64,000 nucleotides of DNA, taken from Ichthyophis bannanicus. Taxonomy: Eukaryota > Chordata > Amphibia > Gymnophiona > Ichthyophiidae. The stretch covers positions 724,235,828-724,299,827 of the forward strand of contig CM066036.1 of the NCBI GenBank assembly GCA_033557465.1, given 5' to 3'. The translations under genes and the position numbers were made by a program. Positions 33,562 through 44,102 of this stretch are shown here, one piece after another. Within the stretch, counting starts at the first letter, position 1. Each line of letters opens with the position of its first letter. The notes beneath the pieces are model-generated. The model was not told the DNA's origin and did not search any database. It saw nothing but the letters and a program-made list of their open reading frames with translations.

Positions 33562-33806
33562 GGAGTAGAGGAGTAGCCTAATGGTTAAGAACACTGGCTT
33601 GGGAATCCAGAGAACATGATTCAATTCCCACTAGTACTCCTTGTGGCCTTGGGCAAGTCACTTAACTCTCCATTGCCTCAGAAAAATCCAAGTTATCAAT
33701 GTCCCTGTTTAATGTACATTACCAAGTTTAAGTTTCAATGTAAACCACTTTGATTGAAATAATAAAACAGTATATACAACCTATAAAATAAAGAAAAGGA
33801 ATAAAT
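33562..33806 (+). mobile_element. CORE-type tRNA-derived SINE with LINE-like tail
   Basis: A box region GTAGCCTAATGGTTAAGA and B box GATTCAATTCC, then the CORE-like CTTGGGCAAGTCACTTAACT and CCATTGCCTCAG. The 3' part GTTTCAATGTAAACCACTTTG then ATTGAAATAATAAAAC resembles L2-like LINE tails. It is inserted in the integrase of the gypsy relic. Confidence 0.85.
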
Positions 33807-34056
33807 ACTTGATAGAAATTTGCATGGTATAGAACAGCCATGTACATACAACAACAGGGTACTCACCTTTTTTTCTCATGTTTGGATGTGAACGAAGGTT
33901 GCCTTCAGACATATACCTGGAAGTTCAAAGGTCTACTGTTTCTCTGTAAGTGAATGGGTTCAACACCATTATTACAAATTAGAAGAAGCTTGTAAGATTG
34001 CAGCTGCTACATCTTTCCAAAAAGGGAAAATTAAAAAGAAGAATTATGATAAGACA

Positions 34057-34239
34057 TTGCGAGGTCAGTTAGTCCAACCTGGAGACAGAGTATTGCTGAA
34101 AATTTCCAAATTTCCTGGTAGACATAACATCCCAAACTATTGGGAAGATCAGATATATGAAGTCCTGACCACAGAAGGGAATGTAATTCAAATCTGTCCA
34201 GAGACAACAGGTCTGCCTTGGAGGGTTCATCGTGATTAA
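34057..34239 (+). pseudogene. Integrase C-terminal (GPY-type) module remnant
   Basis: Reads LRGQLVQPGDRVLLKISKFP, then NYWEDQIYEVL and TGLPWRVHRD, the gypsy integrase C-terminal chromatin/DNA-binding module. Upstream, 33805-33920 holds HTTTGYSPF, the end of the core region. It closes the relic. Confidence 0.75.
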
Positions 34240-34565
34240 ATTCAAGTTTTAGAGGTTTCCACTGATCGCTTTTATGAAGATGAGGAACAATCCTTAGCAG
34301 ACACAGAAGAAGAGCACTAGAAAGATGATGATATTTTGTACCTTTTAGCTGGAGGCGATTACCAGACAGATCAAAGTGGAAGAAACGTCAGCCATGACGT
34401 AGAAGAGTTTGAAACAGAGGTTGAAAACAAATGGAGCTGAAAGTTCAAATTTGACACACCAGAGACAATTTTTGAGACAAAATAGGTGGAAAATTCCTAC
34501 TTATTTGGAAGAGAATTATTATTTATATTAAAAAAAATAGAGAGAATTAAAGTGTTATTGAAGTT

Positions 34566-34772
34566 ATTTATACCCTATTTTACCTGTTATACCTGCTTAA
34601 TGCATACCCAAGTATAATTTTCCTGTTTAATGTATACCCAAGTTATTATACCTGTTTCAATGTAAGCACAAATCACGAAATTGAGATGTGCAACTCTTAT
34701 GTTCATTGTAAACCGCACTGATGTCGAATAGCGCGGTATAAAAGAGACTGCAAATAAATAAATAATAAATAA
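34566..34772 (+). mobile_element. L2-like LINE 3' tail fragment
   Basis: Ends GTAAACCGCACTGATGTCGA then GCGCGGTATAAAAGAGACTG and (AAAT)n. The coding part is absent (severe 5' truncation). Confidence 0.85.
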
Positions 34773-34859
34773 GTTGGGTATTTCACTTAGTCATGGTGGA
34801 TAGCTCAATTGATGATTTAGGTTCTTTGTTTTGATGATCTAAAACAGGGAATCTACTTT

Positions 34860-37800
34860 CATTCATACATGTCTCAAAATGGTCCTCCAGCTCTTCGCCC
34901 TTATCAGCTTTTACCTACTCACTCACTGGCTCGGAACCTCCCAAGCCCTCTACATATCCCATGGAACTATCCCCATCTTAAATAGCCCTGGAAAAAGATG
35001 GTCTGGACCCCCATACTCCCACCCAGGAAGGGACACCTACACGCGCCACTCCCATTTGATACACATAGCACTCCAGCTGCCCAAAACACCCACCCAGGAA
35101 AAACCTCTGAACTACCGACCCCTAAGATGTGCCATCATAAATGCGCGTTCTATTCGCAAAAAATGGCCTGTGGTTCTGGACACAATCTCCCTCTATAACC
35201 TAGAGATACTCTTGATCACGGAAACCTGGCTATCATCGGAAGATAACGTTCTCATCAACCAACTTCTACCCCCCAATTTCGCCATACACACAAGACATAG
35301 AGAAAACAAAAAAGGAGGAGGGGTGCTCATAGTCTCCAAATCGGACCTTAACTTCCACATAACAGATTCCTCTAGCTCAAACAATCTAGACATACTCTCC
35401 ATTACAAACCAGCAATTCTCCCTCAACCTCTTATACAGGACACCGTCCGCTTCTCCAGATGACCTCCCAACCATTATTGACTTTGCTGCCAGCACCCTCA
35501 ATCCCAATAAGCCAAATTGGATAATGGGTGACTTCAATCTCCCATCATTATCCCAAAACCACGCAAATGCCTTCCTTGGTGCTATGGAAGACCTGGGACT
35601 CAAGCAAATTATCACGAAACCAACTCATATAAAGGGAAACATTCTGGATTTGGTATTTGCTCCTCAGCCAGTCTTTGAGCAAAACCACAACCTACCAATA
35701 TCAATCGTTGATGTACCCTGGTCAGACCACAAACTGATAATTTTCCAGATCCCCATCATCAACGAGCAGCTGCACAGAAGCCAAAACATGCACAGCACAT
35801 CACGGACGCCCACAAGAAGATTTAGACCATTTAACAGGGAACACATCGTGGCTGAGACCCAATCACTCCTCAACAAAACTGTACCAGACCTCGACGAACT
35901 AATCACCTCCTGGAACTCCAATCTGCATGCCATATCACAACCTCCAATTTCCAATAACACAAAGAGGAGAAAAAGAAGCACCGCCCCATGGTTCTCTCCT
36001 GAATTGCGATCCTCTCTGACTCAACTCCGCAGACTGGAGCGTCGCTGGCGCCGATCGCTTTCTACTGAAGATCAGACCGCCTACCGTACCCACCTCTCCA
36101 CACACCGTGAAGCAATCACAACCACAATGAAACAATATCACACGGACACACTAAAGAGATCACTGAATAAACCACGTGACCTCTTCAACCTTGTCAAATC
36201 CCTTTCAAAGGAACCTTCTCCCGAACAACACAGTGAGATTCATCCACAGAAATTCGCTGACTACATGCAATCCAAGATCGTGCAAACTAACAAGGTGTCA
36301 ACAGTCCCGTTCCAAGAACCAGCGAATGCAACCTCACTAAATAAATTCTCCACTCCATCAACTAAATGCATCGAGGATACCATAGCATCTCTCAACACCT
36401 CCACTGCACAAACGGACCCATGCCCAGCTTTTTGGATTAAGGAGCTACGTTGTGTGTTCAGCCCCTTTATTACAAATCTAATGAACCTCTCATTCACAAC
36501 AGGTTACTTCCCCGCAGCACTCAAGCAGACTTCTATTAGGCCACTTTTGAAAAACCCCAAGCTAGACCCGCAAAAGGTCGAATCTTATAGGCCTATAGCT
36601 AGCATTCCCCTCTTAGCCAAGATAATTGAGAAGGAGGCACAACGGCAAATCCAAGAGCATATAGACACCACAGCTCCCCTAGATCACTGCCAACATGGGT
36701 TCAGAGAATATCATGGGGTCGAGACCCTACTCACTAACCTATTCAACGACATTATCACAGGCATTAACAACATCCGACAAGGATTTGTACTCGTCTTCTT
36801 AGACATCGCTGCGGCGTTCGACTCTGTAAGCCACGAAATTCTCCTCGGACGACTGAAAGAGAAAGGTATCTGCAACAGTGCATTAGAATGGTGTAACTCT
36901 TATCTGGATGGAAGATGGCAATATGTGAAGTCTGGTTCAGAAGAGTCAAAACGCTTCCATCAAAGCAAGGTGTGCCTCAAGGTTCCTCATTGTCTTCCCT
37001 ACTATTTAATATATACATGCAGCCCATCTGCGACATCATAAGATCATTCAAAGTCAACTGCTTGATATACGCAGATGACATTCTCTTATATATGCCTTTC
37101 TCTACAACTCAATTAGACCTGGCACCACTAGTAGACTGCCTCAATACGGTCTCTGAGTGACTCCAATCACAAAACCTACGCATTCAGCATAAAAAAACAG
37201 AGGTGCTTTTCATCGCCAGAGACCCCAACTTCACTCCTCCAGCCCACGTCAGTGTCAAGGAAGCTGACCTACAAACTAAAGAAACAATAAGATACCTTGG
37301 AGTTACATTGGACCAACGTCTGGATATGAAACATCACATAAATAACATAGTCAAAGCTGTATACTTCAAAATCCGCTCTCTCAGGCATATACGCTCCCTG
37401 TTGGACCCGGACGACTTCCGGACCATATACCAAGCGCTAATCCTGCCACACTTCGACTTTGCAAATGCCATCTTACAAGGTCTCCCTCAATCCACTCTTA
37501 GCCCTTTACAGATGGCCATGAATGCCGCAGCAAGAGTCCTCTACGGAGCATCCAGAAGCGACCATGTAACTCCCATTCTTAAACAGCTTCACTGGCTCCC
37601 CATCCATGGGAGGATCATCTTTAAAACCCTAGTCCTATCATTCAAGGCAATCAAGGGTATCTCATCCTCCTCACTCACAGATCTGATTCACACTGTACCC
37701 CCCAACAGATCCAGAAGAGCAACAGCCGTAAACCTACTAACAACCTCGAAGGCATCAACAAAATGCAACATGACAACCTCAAACAGAGCGTTCAGTTTAT

Positions 37801-38150
37801 ATGCCCCCAAATGCTGGAACGCTCTACCCTCCGACATAAGGGCCATTACTGTCCTACCCCAGTTCAGGAAGGCACTCAAATACCACCTCTTCCTTCAATA
37901 CTACCCTACCAGCAATTGAACCAGAAGAAGTGACTCACTCATGAAACCACCCTTCCGTTCTTTATATTACTATGACTCTATTCTGTTCTATGTAAATATC
38001 TCATGTATATAGTTTAACCCGGTTCTCCAAGTTGGTACTCCTGTTCGATGTAAACCAAACAGCTTGTTGTTATGGTCTTTATGTTATAATGTAAACCGCG
38101 CTGATGCCGAATAGTGCGGTATATAAGAACTTGTAATAAATAAAATAAAT
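34860..38150 (+). mobile_element. L2-like LINE, EN and RT nearly complete, no promoter monomers
   Basis: Spans from just upstream of the ORF ATG (34879) to the tail GTAAACCGCGCTGATGCCGA, GTGCGGTATATAAGAAC and (AAAT)n at 38095-38150. Unlike the copies at 52637 and 11762 it has no GC-rich monomers, so it is truncated at the ORF start or belongs to another subfamily. It is 65-70% similar at protein level by eye to the LINE at 53996. Confidence 0.9.
34879..37919 (+). pseudogene. L2-like LINE endonuclease/reverse transcriptase, two lesions
   Basis: First frame 34879-37041 (720 aa): a hydrophobic start, then AP endonuclease (CAIINARS, LLITETWL, MGDFNLPSL, VPWSDHKLI), linker (FLKNPKLDPQ-type region), and RT palm (FLDIAAAFDSVSHEIL). 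A frameshift near 36960 moves the RT into 36915-37160 (GVPQGSSLSSLLFNIYMQPI, catalytic YADDILLYM). A TGA at 37158-37160 replaces a Trp codon. The rest is 37203-37919 (RYLGVTLDQRLD, HWLPIHGRI, CWNALPSDIR). The enzymes nick genomic DNA and prime cDNA synthesis on it. The N-terminal hydrophobic stretch also occurs in the 53996 copy. Confidence 0.9.
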
Positions 38151-38229
38151 AAATGTTCTCCATCAAGAACCCTAGGTACAGAGAAATTGTTGATTATTCA
38201 AAGAAAATACTTATTTTGAATAAACATGT
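38151..38229. other. Short spacer after the LINE tail
   Basis: AT-rich; nothing recognised. Confidence 0.4.
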
Positions 38230-39770
38230 TAAATTTTTATTGTAGTTAAGGACTCTGTCAGATGGCTGCCTGGGTGAGAATCTTCACACTCTTGGCAAGT
38301 GCATATTTCTATATGATTTGCAAGGTATTGTGGGCAATGTAGTTCATTCACACCAGACACAGCTGCTGACAATAATTTAGTTGTGCTCTTGGGTAAAGCC
38401 AATAAGATATTTATTTATGGGGTTATTTCTCCCAACACAGATATGCTTGGTAGCACATAAATTAGGTTACTTGCTTTCAGTGTTAACTTGGAAAAACAAA
38501 GTCAAAATCAGGAAAACAACAAATGAAAAGCCACAAAGCAAAAAAACAAACTGTTCTTTTTAGATTAACTTCTGATTACTTCCCACATAGATACAGAAGT
38601 GATTCTCTCCTAGCTCACAAGCAATTAGGTAAGGCTTAATTGCTAGCAGTTACCAGCTGAAACCCCTTAGCTGGCTTGCCTTCCACTGTGTGGGTCAAAT
38701 CCTGCTTCAGGAGCTTTTCTGAGTAGATTAAAGAACAAATTTGTATTTCTTTGTGATGGTTGCTGTACTTTATAACAGAAAGTTACCAATGGAGTTTAGA
38801 TAGAGAGCAGTCCATATAAACAGGATCCTCATCTGCTATTATTCCCCCTTGTTCAACAAGCATGGGTTCAATATCATGGATTGGCACAGATGAATCTCTC
38901 AATGGAGCATTTTCAGGAGAATACTTGTTTCCCTGCTGTCTTTCAAGGTTATAGCTAGGGCATAGATCAGTGTTCATACCTGATCTCCCATTGCTGCTAG
39001 AGTTCCTCTCTATATAGCCTGGCCAGTATGTAGTCCAATTCTTATGTCCAGCCTTCCAATCCCTATCCCTGGACACTGGATCTCTCCACATACCTTCTGG
39101 CACAGGTCTTAGGGTCCCTTCCACGTGCAGCCGTCTCCCTCACAGGTAGCCTCTGGTGATTCCTAGCTCTGCAGCACCATTCCTCTGGTTTTCCCCAGTC
39201 CAATGGTGTATGCTGGCCCTTGGAATACCTCCCAGTATACGTACTGCTTTGGACTCTTCTAGACCTCTCAAAGGCTTTTCTCTTCCTTCTTCCAAAGGGT
39301 CTCTTTCCCTCTCTGTCCGTCCGGTTTGGCTTCTGCTTCTGATGATCCTTCAGATGAAACTGATGATCAAACTCAAGCTGATTCTCAGGATACTGAGGAC
39401 AATTCTCTGGATATCCAAGGTGATCATGAAGATGGTCATCTGTAGAATAAACTCTACTCTTATTCTGCCTAGATGAGTGCTCCTCCCTAACACAGCACAG
39501 CTGTGCTGAATCAGGCCCTGCCCTTTGAGATGAGTGCTTAGGGATTACCTCATAGCCCTCCTGATTGAACACTCGTTTCCCCACTTCAGCTCCTCTAATG
39601 GCTGTTGGAAACCTGGTGCATTCTGGGACTGGTAGTCTTTTATGGGAAAATTCTGTTTTCTTATTTCTACCAGAACTGACAGGTTGCTTGTTCAGAGTCA
39701 CTTCACCTTTTCTATAGCTCCTTCCTGAGCTATGATAAGCTTCCTTATCACAACTCCCAATTCAGATTAT
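38230..39770 (-). other. Unidentified minus-strand element with Arg/Lys-rich frame
   Basis: The minus strand holds a 212-aa frame (39701-39063), then, after a frame change near 39065-39125, a further 113-aa frame (39124-38783). The first is highly charged with a basic cluster REGKRPFGRRKRKAFERSRR (39370-39270 region), which looks like a nuclear-localisation or nucleic-acid-binding patch. The second is acidic at its end and stops at 38783. No recognised domain. Downstream on minus, a block like TGAACTACATTGCCCACAAT (near 38330) and an AATAAA near 38215 suggest the 3' part of an LTR-type or other retroelement. A decayed host gene is the alternative. Confidence 0.35.
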
Positions 39771-40715
39771 AAAGTAAAATGGGTCCCTAGGAAAGGTTTA
39801 AATGATCCTTATCTTAGTGGCAGGAGCTGGGCTGTCACCATAAATTTAAAAACCCGCCTAATGAGATAACATCTGGTGGTATGGTATTACTGCTAGGGTA
39901 CCAGATTACATGCCCAGAGGATACATTGGATGAAGACCTGGTTTAATTCATGAGCATCCAGTAGTGGATTTTCTCACAATGAATACCACAAATGTTTGTA
40001 TTAATTATTGTAATCAGGTTAGTTTAGAATGTTAATTATGGAATGTTGAGTATGACCTTCTAGTGGGGAATGTGAATAGTGTGGAAAATTTAATTTAATA
40101 AAATACTTGTGGTCTGAAAAGCCTGTGGCTGACAGAATCTAGGCAGCATTGCTGCCTCAGGGAAAGGCCACTGTGAATCATGACATCGGGATGGCCACTG
40201 TGGAAGCCGGCATGTTAAAAAAAAAATGAAGTAGGGATGCGGTGTTGAGGAGGTGTTTGGGCCTGACTATGGGGTCTCCTAGGTTAATAAGAAGAGTCTG
40301 AGGCTGCTCATGTGGCTGAGCCATGAAGAAACTGAGCAAACTGGTTCTGTGCTCGGGTAAGATCTGGCTATTTCATGGGGCCACAGCATCAAAAATTTAG
40401 GGTAAAAAAAAAAGAGGTTAGGGTAGATCAGAGGGGCTTGTGAGCGATACCGCTCTGTACTTATTTTTAAATTTAAAGGGACGGTGTCTTAAAAAATGGG
40501 TGAAGTTGGGTCAAGGGCAATCTTGACCCTGAAGGGACTCCTGAATGGGAAGGGTATTCAGAAGAGAACCTGAGATAGTCCACCTGGGGGTTCAGTGCCA
40601 AAATATAAAGGTCCAATAGCCCATTTTGGCAGAAGTACTGTAGCGTGGTGAAAAGCTGTAAAAAATGACTTTCACAGGTCCAAGGAGCCCTTATCAGGGA
40701 TAAGACAGTGGATAA
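39771..40715. other. Unassigned stretch
   Basis: No coding or repeat evidence strong enough to name. Confidence 0.4.
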
Positions 40716-41014
40716 GGAGTGTAGGAGTGGCCTAGTGGTTGGGGCAAGGTACTTCAGGCCAGAAGGTCGGGGGTTCAAATCCCACTAGAGGACAGCAACC
40801 TTGGGCCAGAAGGACTGGGGTTTCTAGTCCCACAGGTACTCCTTGTGGTCTTGGGCAAGCCACTTAACCCTCCATAGCCCATGTTCCCTGTAAAATAGTT
40901 ATCTCCAAGTTATAATGCCCTGTTCAATGTAATTTCAGTTTGTTCAATGTAAACCACACTGATGCAGAATAGCACAGTATATAAGAGAATGTTAATAAAT
41001 AATAATAAAATTAA
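40716..41014 (+). mobile_element. CORE-type SINE with an L2-like LINE tail
   Basis: A box GTGGCCTAGTGGTTGGGGC, B box GGTTCAAATCC, an internal duplication (TTGGGCCAGAAGGACTGGGG with CTAGTCCCAC), then CTTGGGCAAGCCACTTAACC. The last 110 bp (TTCAATGTAAACCACACTG then GCACAGTATATAAGAGAATG) are the same tail as at 48893-49010 and those of the L2-like LINEs. This suggests LINE-assisted retrotransposition. Confidence 0.9.
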
Positions 41015-41359
41015 TAGAGAGGGTAGCTGAAGGTGAAAAACATATTTTTACAGTGGAAAATTGTTGTGGAGTCATGACATGTTTTAGAAGTCTATGTTGT
41101 ACAGTAGAGGGTAGAGTGAGTTTGAAAGGGTATAGAGACCACTTTTGAGGAAGTATTTTATGATTTTATTATAATATTGAGTATATTTTATTTCAAAATA
41201 TATTTTCCAATTAAAACAAATGGATGTTGCCATGGCAACCTTTTAAAACATTCAGTGTCCCCAAACTGTGGGGAAGCTGAAGATTCAATACCTGATTGGT
41301 GTCACCAGGGAGCACCATGACAATGTCATGGTTACATTCTGAAAGCCGGGGTATCATCA
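41015..41359. other. Unassigned stretch
   Basis: Nothing recognised apart from AT-rich sequence near 41160-41220. Confidence 0.4.
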
Positions 41360-41938
41360 TAGAAACTTGGGGTTTTTTTTGTCAGAAACCACCAGGGATT
41401 CATAGAGTGCAAAGCTGTTTCAAAGTGGCTAAGGGGCTAGACCGCCAAAAAGTCTGATTTAAAGGTCTGAAGGGTAAAAGAATAGAGCAGGACATATGAA
41501 GTGTGAGTGTTTTGAAAGTAGTCTGCATAATTTTGCCACTAAGAATGTGTATGAGAGTTGGCTGTGTGGCCTTCTTCAGGGAGTGCAAACCTCAAAAATA
41601 AATTTGCATACATTAAATGAATATAATAAAAATGTGCAAAATGATAATAAATAAAATCTAGTTAAATATGTCATATTAGAAACTGCTGGACTGAATACAA
41701 ATACACATATATATGTAATTGAGGCTTAAGCTAAAACTAACCCATAAAGTTTGCACCCCCTGAAGTCCACATGGCCGAAACACGTCAGGGTTATTTTTCA
41801 AAGTTTTTAAACCACCTCCTGTCTCCTGCACCTGCTTTTGCTTGTCCTTTCACACCTGTGCAGGTGTTTTTGCTATTTTTTGGACTTCCAGAGAACAAGG
41901 GAGGTACATTTTAATAAAAAGGCTAAACCGGTAGAGTT
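41360..41938. mobile_element. Penelope-type pLTR pieces in inverted arrangement
   Basis: Two inverted blocks start TTTGCACYCCCTGAAG. One is on minus (reverse complement of 41571-41592: CCTGAAGAAGGCCACACAGCC). The other is on plus (41750-41790: CCCCTGAAGTCCACATGGCC then GAAACACGTCAGGG). CTGAAGA..GGCC..GAAAC..GTC is the hammerhead-ribozyme-like signature found in Penelope-like pLTRs. Both copies have lost core bases. No coding region lies between them. Confidence 0.5.
41758..41790 (+). ncRNA. Degenerate hammerhead-ribozyme-like motif
   Basis: CCCTGAAG, TCCACATGGC and CGAAACACGTCAGGG align with the CUGANGA / stem II / GAAAC core of Penelope-associated hammerheads. CCCTGA and TCAGGG can pair as the outer stem. 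The CUGANGA core is CUGAAGU here and stem II is damaged, so self-cleavage is unlikely. Confidence 0.4.
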
Positions 41939-42090
41939 TTATTCCCTTTTATTTTTGTATAGTGAGGTTAGTAGGTTCCACAAGGGAATGACTTGAGCCT
42001 CTGCTAAAGGAAGGGGAGGGTGAAATTCAAGGCTGCTGACCCGAGGACAAGAAGACATCAGTGCATCAACATTTGTTGCCCTGGCCAGTG
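41939..42090 (-). CDS. Candidate last exon of a small minus-strand gene
   Basis: The acceptor is a T-rich tract then GTCTATAG (minus, ending at 42091). With the previous exon (42179-42210) the frame continues ALARATNVDALMSSCPRVSS to PLWNLLTSLYKNKRE and stops at TAA (41941-41939). Two AATAAA motifs overlap the end of the frame. The joined three-exon frame is 126 codons plus stop. It sits next to Penelope-type debris. Not recognised; a chance frame is possible. Confidence 0.3.
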
Positions 42091-42178
42091 CTATAGACAT
42101 TTGAAATTTGAAAAAAAAATCATAAGAAACATAGGGAGGGTGAGGATACAATTTAGTTAAGACAGAGCTAATACTTAC

Positions 42179-42210
42179 CTGCTCCTGGAGAAGGGGTTGA
42201 TTTTGAGAAT
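42179..42210 (-). CDS. Candidate middle exon of the minus-strand gene
   Basis: The donor on minus is GAGCAG|GTAAGTATT, a near-consensus site. There are two possible acceptors, CTCTCAACAG (exon start 42221, 43 nt) and GTTCCTCAG (exon start 42210, 32 nt). Only the 32-nt version keeps the frame open through both neighbours (FSKSTPSPG). The 43-nt version reads CSSDSQNQPLLQEQ but meets a stop in the next exon. The intron to the last exon is 88 nt. Confidence 0.35.
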
Positions 42211-42532
42211 CTGAGGAACACCTGTTGAGAGAAATTGTACACAAAGTACCAATCCTTAGCAACTTTAAGTGCTTAGTGCCATAAGATAATTCATTGGAAG
42301 ATGAAATTGATTGAAACTAATTTGAATATTTTCTGATCATTTAAATGATGTTGTTGAAAATCTGCAAAGTAAGGACAAATTGTCTGTCTATTAATAATAA
42401 TTCAAAGAGAGAAAATTTACCCATTTAATAACTAACTAAATTGTTTTTTAATAAAGAAAATTGTCATTATTTAAATTTAATTCCCTCTGTTGCATATCAT
42501 TCTTATAATATTTTGCTTTAGAGAAGTCTTAC

Positions 42533-42729
42533 CTGAGCACACCAGCTGAAGAGAGCCTAATCGTATCCTTAATCACTTGTCCATGATTCCAAGCATCTGT
42601 GGAAGGGCCCCGGCTCAGGAAGGCATCCACATTATCATGGAATTCACAAGAGAAAATATATCTCTCCTCAAATTCTGCAGCATACAGTGTTACAAAGAGC
42701 AGGTTGATGCTCTGTCCTCGCCGAGACAT
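42533..42729 (-). CDS. Candidate first coding exon of an unidentified minus-strand gene
   Basis: Minus ATG at 42729-42727 (context GTGACCATGT) opens 65 codons: MSRRGQSINLLFVTLYAAEF, then SCEFHDNVDAFLSRG, TDAWNHGQVIKDTIRLSSAG. It ends at a strong donor CTCAG|GTAAGACTTC (42533/42532). Composition is balanced and protein-like, with no transposon motif. The exon leaves two bases of a codon, matching entry into 42210-42179. It would be nested in the large intron of the plus-strand host gene. The protein is not recognised; an unlisted transposon gene is the alternative. Confidence 0.4.
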
Positions 42730-42779
42730 GGTCACTCCTCCAACCCCTCCCCAGCCCTCTCTATGGGTCTACCCACATA

Positions 42780-43804
42780 AGTGGTGTTGATGACTTGGAG
42801 CTACTAATCCAGGGCAGCAGCATCCTGAAATTGTCCCCTTTCCAAATCAGCAGCCTTCCTCGGTCAGCTCCTGAGTCCAAATCTCAAAGCCCATATCACC
42901 ACCCAGCATTGAATCAAATCTCAAAGCCCATATCGCTACCCGGCTAGCCAGTTGGCTCCCTCCCACCCCCCCCCCCCCCAAAAAAAAGAGATACTACCCA
43001 GCTAGCCCATTATCTCCCCCATAAAAAGATCCCTCTCTGCTAGCCAGTTAGCATCACGTTTAGAAGGGCAGGCAGACCCAGGGGGCCGTGGAGGAACAGA
43101 AGACTTCTGGCGCTGCAGATAACGCCATCTCATCAGACGGTGATATCTGCAACAGCAATAGTGGCAAATTTAGGCAGCCAATGTTCATATAGTGGCTGCC
43201 TACCATCGCCATGCCTTCTCCCTGCCCCAATCCCACCTCCCACTGACCACACAGAATGCAGATATTGCATGAAATCCCTGATGATATCTGCATTTCCACT
43301 GCATTAGCTGTCACCACCGCAGTAACCTTCCCATGTTACTGCAATGATGATAGCTAAAGTACCTTTGTAAACATGACCCCATGTTTCTGACCATAAAAAC
43401 TACCTTGAAAACAGAAACAATTCCTCTTTAAAACCAACTCTGCAAGTAAGGCAATACAGGAGAGTATGTGCCTTTAGAAAGTACAGTTAGTTCCTAGATC
43501 CAGCTTCAATGGTGTACAAATGCTGATGCATTCCTGCAACAAATGTATGCATGCAATCCAAGTGTGTACATGCGTATTTTATAAAATACATGTGCACATT
43601 GCAACACTACCTCCACTCTGCCCAATCCACACACCTGAAAATGTCTATACATTGTAGGGATATGCAAGCAAACAATATGTGTTTTTTTTTTTTTTTAGTT
43701 TTCTGTCATTTACAGATTTTTCCTTTTGTTTTAAATTTTCATTTGACATAAATTTTGTGAATAATAGTACACACTATTGCTCAGTACTGCTAAGGTGTGC
43801 TGCC
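42780..43804. other. Unassigned stretch with a C-run
   Basis: Contains repeated CTAGCCAGTTAGC / AATCTCAAAGCCCATATC phrases near 42875-43050 and a C-run at about 42965-42980. No gene supported. Confidence 0.4.
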
Positions 43805-43909
43805 CTTCAATAAGAACCCATTGAGTACTTCAGTAGGCACCTACTGAGCAATGTTAGTGTTAGTCTACAGTAGGCACTTGTTAAGCACTACAATAGGTTC
43901 TTATTGAAG
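43805..43909. repeat. Fold-back with 18-bp ends
   Basis: CTTCAATAAGAACCCATT (43805-43822) and AATAGGTTCTTATTGAAG (43892-43909) are inverted with one mismatch. Inner motifs CAGTAGGCACCTACTG and CAGTAGGCAC are also repeated. It is MITE-like, with no clear target duplication. Confidence 0.65.
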
Positions 43910-43979
43910 CAATAAGTGCTCATTGTCTACTTCAACAGGTGTACTATTAAGAACACAGGAAAACAAATCTAAATTTCAG

Positions 43980-44102
43980 AGTGCGGTATTGAAAGGGATT
44001 AACACTGTTAGCAGACCATCTAATCATGTTAATCCCCTTGTCCAAGATATTCAGCATAACTGGCAGTGACAATATTGAGCTGCTGCCCGGTTTTCTCAAC
44101 AT
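43980..44102 (+). repeat. ATATTCAG-type repeat, left part (target of the Penelope insertion)
   Basis: Reads GATATTCAGCATAACTGGCA then GAGCTGCTGCCCGGTTTTCT. It continues at 45591-45650 (GAAGCTAACCAGGCAGCAGC) after the insertion. The last 15 bases, CGGTTTTCTCAACAT (44088-44102), are the target-site duplication. Confidence 0.65.

Larger units (their letters stand above)
31850..34480 (+). mobile_element. Ty3/gypsy-like LTR retrotransposon relic, no RT
   Basis: Pol-type pieces occur in gypsy order: aspartic protease (32105-32436), a short spacer, integrase zinc-binding region (32874-33200), integrase core (33270-33535), a SINE insertion, then core remainder and the GPY-type C-terminus (33805-34239). 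Reverse transcriptase and RNase H should lie between 32620 and 32874, but there are only about 250 bp, so they are deleted. Multiple stops and frameshifts are present. No LTR pair was identified. Confidence 0.75.
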
